A stretch of DNA of 36,844 nt from Diphasiastrum complanatum (lineage: Eukaryota; Streptophyta; Lycopodiopsida; Lycopodiales; Lycopodiaceae). The stretch is from contig CM055095.1 in assembly GCA_029204225.1 (NCBI GenBank), forward strand, positions 61,067,066 to 61,103,909, in the 5' to 3' direction. Made by a program: the position numbers and the translations under genes. Positions 21,701 through 33,700 of this stretch are shown here, one piece after another; within the stretch, counting starts at the first letter, position 1; the number at the start of each line of letters is the position of its first letter. The notes beneath the pieces are model-generated. The model saw only the letters and a list, made by a program, of their open reading frames with translations. It did not search any database and had not been told where the DNA came from.

Positions 21701-24700
21701 TGCTTGTTGTAACGGTTTGATGCACATACTTTTTTTCACAGTAATTTTTGTACATTGCTGATCTATATGTATAACGTGGTTCCTCTTGTTAGTAACAAAA
21801 ATGTTTAAGGAATGGTTTGGTTAGAGTAGTTTCTATCTGTTAATTTATCATTTCTCTCCAATGCTCTGCAAGTAGATGTCAGTGACAGAACTCAGACCAG
21901 CTGACGTTATTCCTATCACACCTTTCTCTACAATTTAGGCCCCAGCAGATTAAGCTATCTAGACACCTTCAATCTGCTCACTTTCCATGATTTCTCCCAT
22001 GTATTCAGTTCTTTTCCCTCTCAAATCACTTTTACCAATACCCAACCTTCTAATGGTATTGAGTTTACTACTTGATCTTATTCACCATGTGACAAAACAC
22101 CAGGGGTATAAGGTGGGAGCATTATTTCAAAAGATTGACTCTTGAGACACAACTGAAAAGTAGTAGGACAAGGTCGTACCACTCAGACTATGATCTTTCA
22201 GACTCAAAGACATACTAGAATAAGACATTAAAATCTAAAAGTTACAGATAAATCACAGTACTTACTTGCATAGTTTCTCTTCATGAAGTTCTAGCCCTTC
22301 AATTTTGGGTGCTCAAGGAAGTCACCCAACAGAATAAGCAAACACGAATGGAATCGCTCCCTCCAATCATAAAAACAAAAGACTGGTGAACACAAGAAAT
22401 GGTGGATCCACGAGGGGCCAACCTTCCTCAATCGTTGTTTGTGTTCTATTTTCAGGGTAGATTTTGTTGCCCACAATTTTTCAGACAACGGATCAAAGTT
22501 TTTCATATTCCTATTGGGTTGAGCTGCACTGTCAAATCTTTGGAGCAATAATTAAATATATACTAAATAGTATTTTAGGAGCACTAAACTTGACTCAACT
22601 TGCTGAGAAATAGTATTGATGAGAATGTGATTACTGAACTTGACTCAACTTGCGTGTCTGATGAGTTTTAAAACAAACCTAGAATCAGAGTAGAAAGTCA
22701 ATTGCTGACCAAACAAGGAAAATTAAAGAAATTGGCAGTTCCACGGAAGAATGACAGGAAAGCAGACTGCCAAGAAGAAGCAATTGCTTCATGTTGTTAA
22801 TGCTTTTGTAAGCTGTTCACCTGTGGAGAATTGATATAAACTCAGTATGTTCGTTTCTGTACAAATGTATGAAAGGTAAAGCGGATCATGTCACATATTT
22901 ATGTATGTGACCTGCACCTCCTCTTGGGTGCTGATGGAGCGAGTAGGGTTGTCCTAACATTTGGTCTGCGCTACGCATAGTAGGGTGTTGGAAGATATTC
23001 TTGGTTCTTAAAAAAAATTATGGGTGAATGTTCCAGACTTTAAGATTCGCTAAAAGCCAAAGCAGCTGCTTGCTTCATCTTGAAGGTGTGCATTACCAGC
23101 ACAGTCTGGTAGCGGTTCTTTTATTTGGTAAATACGTATACATGAGTAAGGCATAGGTTAAGTCTTCATAACAGAGAGGTGATAACTAGTATCATACCAC
23201 AGATATGAGATGATCATGCAACAAACAAGGTAAAAAGGAGAAGGGCTTTGAATGTATGACTTCTCCCATATTTGGGCATGAGCCATGAGAAGCCCTTGTG
23301 AAATTTTCCTGTGCAGGGTTTCACCTATTTAAATGTACAGCTCAGTCAATTTTTTGTACAGACATTCATATAACATTTTACTGAGGTTAGGATGATGCAT
23401 TTTCCCTGGAGATAAAATTGCTATGGCAAATTCAGGTTTGTATTTCTTGTCATAGTACAAGGTTATTAGAACGATTGGAGTTGTCTACTAGGCTTTTTGG
23501 ATCTCTCTGTTGGCATCTCACCCATCTGTACCCATCATTTGTCTACCCGAGTTTTACCAATGTTCTATAGTTGAGACTATAGCAAACAATGTGGGCTTAG
23601 GAGTCATCCTTACATAGAGAATAGTGTCCTACGAGTTACTAGCCTTCAAATACACTGTCCATAATATGGAGATACAGGATATGTTAGTTGTAGTTTTTGC
23701 AGTGGTGTCATGACCTTTTTTGTTCCATCTTTGGTGGGTCAACATGTGTTCGTGTGTCCTCATTTAGCTGCTACACTACTCTGCAAGGCCAATTGTACTG
23801 CTTAGCTTGTTCCTCACTATTATGGCCTTTTTTACATAATTCTATATCTCAAACTCACTGACTTCTCCAAAATGACTCCTAATTTTTATGTCAGCCTTCT
23901 ACAAGCAGTAGTTCATTATTCCTGATGTTGCTCTCGTTCCTTATATTTCACTGGCTATTTTCCAGGCACAGATTCGACAACAACGACAAAAATACAATAA
24001 TGAGTATTTCTTGTAGTGAGAGGGCACACCTTTTTGCTAGAAACGTATCAAACAAGTCCAACAATACTTAAGGATTCATCAATGAAAAAATCTAGTACAG
24101 CCTGTCTATCTGTGTCAGCTTTGGTGATGAAGCTTTTGAGAATTTGCAGATCTTTTTTGAAAAAGGAAGGCATGTCAACGGATGGAATAGAATCTCTATT
24201 AATGTTCAATAAGACCATGTTCAATAAGTAGAAGTGAGGACTGTGATAAAGTTCTCTGAATGTCACGTGCTTTTTTTTGACGACAAAGCTCATAAAACGC
24301 TTCACACCTGATCAAGAAGAAAATGGTGAAGGGCAGAGATCTTCAATTATCAGGGTAAGCACAAACAAGTGAGCCTTGAGCCTCATAAGGTACCATGTTT
24401 CCCTGGGTTTCATAGAATATAGCTACAACTGCACAACTTCACAAGCTATTTGTACTAGTAATATATGTGACTCTTGAGCATGTACTAGTAAACTGTAGCT
24501 GCAAGGATGTGCAAGAAACACAAAAATGCTAACGCTTCAAGACAATTAGGAAGGAAGAGATGGCAATGAAAAAAATCATGTATGTTTGCAATTGTTGTGA
24601 TCAGTTCAAAAACTTGACTTAGCCTCATAATAATGTGCATTCATGAACCACTGTTCGACTTACCTCAATAATACCTCTCTCATATCCAGTAGGCAGCACA

Positions 24701-27700
24701 CCATACGGAAATAGATAAAGGTTCAATCCACTTGCTTGGAATATATCCCTCAGCAAGGCAATAACTTGGAGGGCAAGCACATCTTGACGGCAATCATCTC
24801 CGACCTAGAAAAGCCAAACCCCGAATTCAATCCAGCTTTTGTTTTAAGATGCATTGAAAATAAAGTCCGAGTAAACTACCTATGGAGTGGAGTGAGCACT
24901 GATTTCCGACCTCTATAAAACCTAGAATCAACGTGCTTAAACATCTTCCAATAAAACTTTGAAAAGATGGGGTCAAACACGGCATCAAGAAGTAAATACA
25001 AGGGTTACTACCTCACAATGCAACAACCCTTATTGCGCAGTTGACAAGAAGGCGCTAAGCTACTCACACTATCATCTCCTATTAATTCAAACCTTGAAGA
25101 TGCAGGCCTGGAGCTTTCTATCCTTCTGGTCTCCGTCCTTGTCTACCACATCAAACGTTATCATTATGGGAACTTTTGCTGCTGACTGCAAAGGAATGCC
25201 ACTATCTAGCTCAATGCCTCTCACCAGCTTGTTTGGAGCTGTTGGAAGGTACAAATCATCTCCTTCAATTTCAATTTTCTCCAGCTCTCTGTCAAAATGT
25301 TTAGAAAAAACAGAAAATTTTAAATGTCAGAATCTCAAAAACTTAAAGCAGTAACTACTTAGCATTAAAATATTGCTCTTCTAGATACGAGAAGGAAAAT
25401 CTTTCTTATTTTTGCATCCTTTTTTGTGTCAATCTTATGAAATTTACTCTTCAGCTTAAAACTTTTCTTGAAGTGCATCACTATGTTTGTTAAATTCTTT
25501 CAAGTGTCCACTGAAGTTGGCTGGGAAAAGTATAATAGCATTAACTCTCATGAAATGCATTCAACAGCATTTTTACAAAGCCTTGTTCGTACCTTCGTAT
25601 AGCTGCTTGCCTATTCTCTTTTGGAAGAGGATAAAGAATGCCCGAAATTGAAGTAACTTTGTCAAAAAACCGGAACTCACGAATAAACACATCTAATGCT
25701 TCCGGTGTGAAACTGTCTATAATGCGTTGCTTTACTCTAGGAACAATTTCATACAAAGAATTCCCCTGAAAATCAAAGTTTCCAGGCCTTAGACCTCACA
25801 ATGGTCATATGTGGTGAACTCTCAATAAAATTCACAAAATGCTATAACCTTGTTTTTCAAACATGCTAACTTTAGCAGAAAGATAATGGATCAAGATTAT
25901 GACTATCCTATACTACAAGGAGGAGACACGAATAGCTCTTTTAGCAATACAACACTTGTATGACTATTTTAACCTGTCTAGAAAATTATATATTCAGTCT
26001 CAAAGCTCAAGGTTAGCTGTAAAAAAACTCACGTCACGACCTGCAGAAGAATATAATTCAGCACAGGCTACATTTCTCTGTCAACATCTCAGAAGTATGT
26101 GCGGCACCTTTTGTTCATGAAGGTGAGAGTTTGATTGATCATTAAGTCCAACAGGTAGAGACTTTCAAGATGCCATGCATAGGACCTCAAAGTTTTTGCT
26201 AAGCTTTGAGTGTAAAATGGTAGATTCAAGAGAAGAGAAATACTACAAGTAATTTAACTTGCACTAACTGTCACAAAAACAGCAGTAAACGGCAATTCTG
26301 TATCAAGATAACCAAGGCAGGTTATACAATAATACGTAAAAGTGCCCCACGAATGAGAATGAAAGCAGCTGTAAAGACATACCATAAACAAGCATTCAAT
26401 TTCTGTTTGATTGAGTGAACAAGGTGAGATATTCATTTTCATGAATTAGCAATTACAAGATAAATAAAAATCAGATTAACTCTTTTCTGAAGAAACGTAA
26501 AGGTGACATATACTCTAAAATACAGCAAGAAGCCTGTTACTAGCTTGCAAAAATTCTCCAGTAATTGATCCTTAAACTTCATCCAAGTGTAACCATTATC
26601 CTCTATGATGTCCTTTTATCTTCAAGTCAAATAAACAGCAAGGTCTAAAACAATGAGCCTTCCCACCCACGCTCAGGAGGTCACGTGAGTGTGTAACATA
26701 ACCGCACATTCTTGCTAAGTTTCATATAGTGATCGATTAACATGGCTTAGGAGTCAACTGATCTTACATGAGCAGATAAGAAGATAATCGCTATATCCCA
26801 CCAATTCTTTGAAGCATAAGACCCCCTATAAAACTTACAATGCATGACATAAAGAATGGATTGTTTGGAAATACAGAAGCTCAATTTTAAAATAGAGAGA
26901 GCACATCATAGCTTGCAAAATTTCAAGTCATAAGGGCAGAGCTATGACTGGAGCAATTGGCTGTTAAGTCCAGTAGTTTAGCTACTCCACTGAAAGCTGT
27001 TCACAAACATTTGTACATGGAATAACCTTTCGCAGTTTGCCTATATATTACAAGAATTTGAATGCTGAAAATCACTTTCATAAGATTGATATCGGTGAAG
27101 TAACATATTTCTATAATTGCCTTGAGTTAGGCAGTTCCATCTTTGACTGCCCTTGAATGGTAAAATTGTTCTTCAGAATTCTTAAAAAATTATTTCCTAC
27201 TAACTAGTCCTTCATGAATTGCGTATTGACGAGACACATTGAAGGTTCCTGTCTTATACCAGTGACCTTGTATGTATATTGCGAATGGAAACTGTATACG
27301 AAGTAGCCAACAACCTGTTCATGTTGATCGGGTGCATGTTTGTCTAATGTGGATGAAAAAAGCTATGATGGTACCTTCCCATTGGTAAGCACCATTTCAT
27401 GCACTAAACTGGCCAAAAAATGTGGAGAATGAGTAACATCTCCTAGGTGATCTCACATGAAGTGGATAGACGGATAAAGATCCAAACTGTAGTCACCCTA
27501 CATCTCGAAGACCTGCAAAGTCAAGGCCAAAGGAAGAGAAGGAAGAAAACAGAGATAAGAGAAAAAGACATCTAATCCAGAAACATTGTAAGCCAGAAGG
27601 TATTTCTGTCAGTTCATCACACTGTAAGCAGTACTAAAGAACAAAACATGCTTGGGGATCCAATACAAGAGTTGAAATCTCTGTAGAATATAAACAGAAA

Positions 27701-30700
27701 AGTGAATGTGTTCATAATAGACAACTACTGTTGTATCATAAGGGTATCCTGGGGCTTCACATTACAGGAGAAGCCACATTCTTGAAAATGTGACTATCAG
27801 AGGCGATTGCAAAGCCATGCACTCATATAATAATTAAATTTGGATGCAGATACAGCACCTTGTGCAATAGCAAACTCACCTGCAGTCACCTGCAATGCCA
27901 TCAGGCATTAACCTGCCAAATCGAGCTAGATATGTAGTATCAGGCCATACAATATCACAGCCAAATACAGGGAAAAGGACGCACTCGGATAGATTTGGGC
28001 TATCCCAATCAATCAGGAATATAACTGCACCACTTTCAAAACTCAAAAGTATTTATTTTCTCTAGAAAAAGTATACTAGTAAGAATTCTAGGACCATATC
28101 CGAAAATCAACGGGCAAAGAGCCCCTAAAGAGGCAGGAACAAACAGTGGATTGTCTAGTAGACCATTTCACTAAAGGTTCATCAGGTTCTCTCATAACGC
28201 TGGTGGGCAAGAACCAAACGTAGCTCTGGAGTTTCAGGTGAACATGTGAGGCAACGCTTCTGGAGGGAAAATAGCGCAACCCTCCTGATCCAAATACTTA
28301 ACTAATAAAAGTTGGGCCCTTGGCCAGTCCTAAATATAAATGCATAAAAAAGGCTTTCAAGCCTGTACATGAATAAAAAGGATCTGTGGCCAACAAATAA
28401 ATAAAGGGCTATATATTTGAAATAAAAATATGGTGAGGCGAGAAAATGAGGCCAGTCCATAACTCTACCTCAGTGAAAAACAATTGTCCCCAATCTGGGC
28501 ATGGAGACAAAACAAGTTTCAACTACGAATAGCAGCACGAGCAATAACATCAACATCAACTTTAATAGTAGTAGGAGAATCTCGAGACTAAATAGTCAAT
28601 AGGCTCCCAAGTAACCTCTACAACGGGTCAATCATCTATAGAACAAGAAACTGAACCTGATGCCGATGTCAAACTAAACTATAAACTGAGACTTGTAAAA
28701 TGGCTGCTGGCAAAGAAGGAAAGAGCTTTGGATCAACAAGATATGGCAAGAAGCATCATCCTCAATAGGAAGACACAGAAGGCTCAAGCACATGTACTAG
28801 GAGGAAGCTTAGGTTGATATGTAACAAGGCTCAAGCACTGAAGGATCTGATAAGGAGCCATAATACCATGGTGCAAGCATCTTAGTAGAAGCCTTGCCTT
28901 AAAAAAAATTAAAAGGTGCCAAGCAAAACTAGGTTTGAAATGTACAAAATCAACCTCATGAAACTCCACCTGGCGACAATGTCTATCAACGATGGTCTTA
29001 TACTGCTGCTATATCTACTGTAAACGCATACTAGTTTGAGCAATAATCTCAAGTACATTGGATAAACAAGAAGCTAGAGTAATTGGTGCATCATCAAGAG
29101 GCAATGAAATACCAAATAAAGCTAGAGAGTACCCATGAGCAAGCAAGAGAGGAGAAACTTCTGTTTTGGAAAAGACCGTCTCCAATTGTTATACAAAAAT
29201 TTCTTGAAAGTAATTTATGCTAAAGGTCCTTCATCTCTCAAAGCAACTGACAAGATTCAAGCTCTACAAGGATCATGTTGGCCATTTGATTTGAAATAGT
29301 AGCAAATAAGCTCTTGCACTTTTCAGCTGGTTAAATCAAACTATCAAAGATGCCTTGGATCCGCTAGAAAAGTTTGTGGTCCATGGATGTTCAGGTGCTG
29401 TAGGAATGCTACATCCAAAACTGGCCTCATAGTCGTTGCCTATTCACAGCTTGACATACAAATAATCTCAAACCTTCTTTAGCCACTCTTTTCTCACATC
29501 AAAAATGATTACAGCAATGTCACTTAAGAAAAACTGTGTCTAATATACTACAATGTAACATCCAATTCAATTGGAAAATTGTTAAACGCTCATGCAAGTA
29601 GGCAATGAAACCTGCGTCAAGACTTTTACCTTTTGGGGGCCTGATTCTTTTCTTGCCTCTTCTGTAGTTGGGGGCTCTTCACCCTGCAAGAAAAAATGAC
29701 AAAGTTTAGAAGAGGCAATGAAAACTTACAGCAGGTACGATTAGTTTGTATATAAGTTCCTTGTGTGTGTCCATTTTTGGTCCAGTATATAAAAGATAGC
29801 TTGCTGCAAAATGCTTGGGTGTTCGATGAGCAAAACCTAAATCAAATTAAGGCCCCAAAACAAGACTTTACTATGCATGATATGATTAGTCATTTCCTAC
29901 ACATTGTAACATCAACATATTGCACAAAACAGGCCTGGAAAAAAGCCTCTATGTAACAGCAAAAAGCATGTCATTACCATTTCCTTCAAGTAAAAACTCG
30001 TCCATTGTAAATACGACACACAAGATAGGTTTGAGCTGAAAAGTTTTGTCATTATGCTCTTGCAAGGAAGAAGTAGATGATCTTGGAGCAATATGTGGTG
30101 CCTCTGAATATAATAAAATTTGCTGAAAAAAGTACACACGCACCCAAAGTGGTAGCCTCAATGCAAGTACCGAGGTATGATGGGGTTTTACAGACTCTAA
30201 ACTCCAGATCCAATACATGCTGCAAAGTATAAAATTAATCATTTCTAGTTCCAACTTGTTTGGGTCGACCATAACACCCTTTGCAATCATAATGTGACCA
30301 AAGTAATCGATACGAGATTTACAAAGCTCAATCTTCTTGTCATTAGTGTACAAGGAGCTATTTTCCAATTTCTTGAACACAATCCAGAGGTGCTCTCCAT
30401 GCTTTGACACCACTTTGCTATGCACAAGTACGTCATCTATAACTCATATTGACCAAAACGGGCCAAAAGGGTGTCGTTTGGACGTCATCTCAAATTTAGT
30501 GATAACCACTCTCGAGGTCAATCTTACTAAATATATTTGCAACTTGTAAGGCATTCAACAGCTTTCTATTCTAGGCATCAGTTATTAATTACGAGAATCA
30601 TTCTTAAACAGGAAGAATGGGCGACACAAAGGCTGAATAACTAGGACACATATACCCCAGTTTAAGGTATTCCTTCGGCCCTTCTTCCTCCTTCAAGCTC

Positions 30701-33700
30701 ATCCTATAAGCCCTACACACCAGACTTTCCCCTGGACAAGCTCAATTTTGTGCTCCATGTCACTTGAGAGACTCTTACTTTCATGCCCTTACCATCTGGC
30801 ATCTGGTACAGGGATGGCACAATTACCAACTTCAGTTTCTTTACAACATGCAAATAAGGAAACTTTGACATTAGGCATTGCTTGTGCCCCCAATTCCATA
30901 ACTACTTTGCGACAAACATTGCCTTCATGATTCAATAGGGGAGTAGTGATTGCTTCCTCCTAATTCTTGCAAGTTTTGTTTGACCATAATGCCTCATGTC
31001 TTCACAAAGGACAAAGATAAACTTGTGTACCTGGAGCCACTAGGAAAATTTTATCCAAGATCTTGACTAGTGTTTCTCAAAACTTGTTCGCATATTCTTG
31101 CACTGTGTTATGCTTCTACCAGTGCAAATGCCATGCACCTATGGAGCAAACATGCACATGTGGTGGAAGAAGCTAAGCTCTAAGAGAAGTCATATCAACC
31201 CAATTAGTTGGACATTTGTTAAATCAAAGGAGTTTCCATCACCAACGACATTCGTAAAATCATTAGTGACCTTGATCTAGCAAACCTCATAAAAAAAGCA
31301 CATCCGAATTCAAAATAATCCTCCCACTTGCAAAGCCATTGACTTACAAAATCAATAGTCTATTGGGAGGTTATAGCAACACATTCACGGGCTTTCTATC
31401 TTCATCCTCATAGGAAGGGTGGAAGTGGGATAGGATGCCACAACAGGGAAAAGAAAATAGGTGAAGTTCTTGACTGGCGTGATGTAGAGATATTGCCAAC
31501 CAAGGACTGTAATAATGGCTGTATCTGTGTCATGGACTGACATAAGTAGGAGTCCAAGTAGACAAAGTTTCTACACTAGTCATGTGATTTACGTAACATA
31601 GGTTTCTCCTTTGTGGTAGATATTCACTTTGTGTAAGGACATATTGAATATTGCAATATGCCCTGCTACCAAGACCATTGCCAGTGAGATGCATACTCTT
31701 CTATCGCACCAAAGTGGAGGGATGAGAACAAAAAGAAGTAAAGGCAAGCAATACGACGCAGATATGGTTTTGCTTGACTTTCCAACAGACTCTGTCCTGG
31801 ACGGATTTTTGAGAAATGTGCCTGTTTGGAATTACTTGATGATAGATTTTTGGAGGCATCTATGTAATTCGCTCAGCAATTATCAATGACGATGGCCTTG
31901 TAGTCAATATCCTAGGTTTCCTATAGATACCTTCATTTGTTGGAGTTGCTAAAAAGTCTGGAGTGAAGGTAGTAGGCCATGCCATACTACGAGGGGTAGA
32001 TAGATCAAAACAACATTTTTCACAAATTCATCATTAATAGATTTATCTATGTTTTGTTTGATCACATGTTGTTCTGAACACCTGATTCTGCTAAAAAATA
32101 ATTGTCAAAATTTCTACTCTAGAAATTGTGACTGCAAGTCTTGTTAGAAATGAGATTGTGGAGATAAGAGACCTTTCATTTCTGTATTCGAAACCATGGA
32201 CAGCTTTCTCTCTTTGATCACAACCCAAATATCACCAATGCCATCTTTCTGTTGACCTAAACTTACTGAAGGTAATGCCAACTTGGACCATCAACCTCAC
32301 TACACATAGCACGGACCAAACGCTACGACTCACTTCAACCATACCCAAGTAGGTGCAAGTGACATGCACGAACGTATGCCCACATTAGCTTTTGCAGATT
32401 TGTACAAAGACCAGCATGCTGAGTTTCTATCACTTCTCCAAAATGGAAGGGCAAACTCAATCATGATAAATGCTAGCACTAAAGAGCAAAGCCAGTCAAA
32501 TGAGGTCCCCACTTCCTCATGGAAAATTAAGGACACTTTGTGTTTCACCTTCAGCTTGCTCTAAAAAGTCACATGTTCCCAAATTAACTATAGATCCAAA
32601 AATATTAGGTCAATTGAACAATTAGCACACATTCAACCGCCACAGATCCTCTTCTATCATTTGGATCGAATCTTGACGTCCAAAAGCATATACCATTTAG
32701 ACTTCAACATAAATGCTCATCAATGATCTAATCCACTATTCCCTAGCTAAACTACTCGATTAGGGACATGATTCCATCAAACTTGGATATCACTATCATA
32801 ATAGTTAGCACTCATGAATTTTTTTGCGCTAAGTGAGCCAAAATGATTTTGTGTCACAACATATTGTACTGTTCTAAGTGAAACGGCCTGCCTTTTAGAA
32901 GGCTTTGCTAAATAGCTCCAAGCCACAAAGCATAATTGAGCCTTCGGACAACAATTTCAATAACCATCTAAACCTTGTCACGCCTAGAAAATGAATGTAC
33001 ATAGCCCATTTATAGTCCCTTGAGGAACCCTAAAATCAGGAATAAAATAGTCAATGATCTGACGGACCTATTATAGTTGTATTATGCAAGCCTTAAATGT
33101 TGATCCCATTCCCAACCTATAGGAGAAACTTAACTTCGCAAATAATCTTCCAAAGCACAGTAAATGACCTATGACTGGCCATCAGCAGATGAATGATATG
33201 CATTGCCCATAAGTGACTGAACATCCAGAATGCGCATCAACTCAATCCAAAAACTTAAAGTGAACTTACTATCAGGATCAATAAGGATAGACCTGGGAAG
33301 TCCAAGCAAGGGAAAAATCTTCGACACAAATGGCAACGTTGCTCTGTATCCCCTCACAATGTCTATAAAATAGCATGTCGAAGCCCAATTTGAAAAGGAC
33401 ACCATAACTGCATCCCCACACAAGCAAGAACTTGACGAAAAACCTACCACGAGGTAGCAAGATGACCATCCACATGTAAGTCGACTAAGTAAATTCTTTG
33501 ATGATCAGTCTTCAACGAAAGTAAGTTTCCAACTTAGCTAACCAGTTCACGAGATCATTCTCATCAGAAGAACTAGGACTACATGGAAAACTGGAAGTCA
33601 CGAGCATATGAAAGCTCAGTACCTGAAGGATGAAGTGTCAACAAAAACAGAGGTGGCACTAGAACTAAGGAAGAAGTGGAAGGGCTTGGGATGGTATCCC

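Larger units (their letters stand above)
25766..29629 (-). other. PI4KA1 intron after exon 6 (3.9 kb)
   Basis: A GT-AG intron. A gypsy integrase C-terminal remnant (about 28770-29165) and an LTR-like repeat (about 28262-28450) occupy its 5' part in transcript order. Nothing recognisable was seen in 25766-28080. Confidence 0.75.

Noticed and set aside
22291-22548. Minus-strand 85-codon frame in the 5.4-kb intron
   Set aside because: No motif, no splice-phase fit to PI4KA1, and the kinase sequence is already continuous without it.
31629-31889. Plus-strand 86-codon frame in a PI4KA1 intron
   Set aside because: No recognised motif, antisense to the host gene and flanked by decayed gypsy DNA; length is within chance.
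30710-32990. Gypsy gag or protease between RT and integrase
   Set aside because: Translations on both strands gave no motif I could defend.
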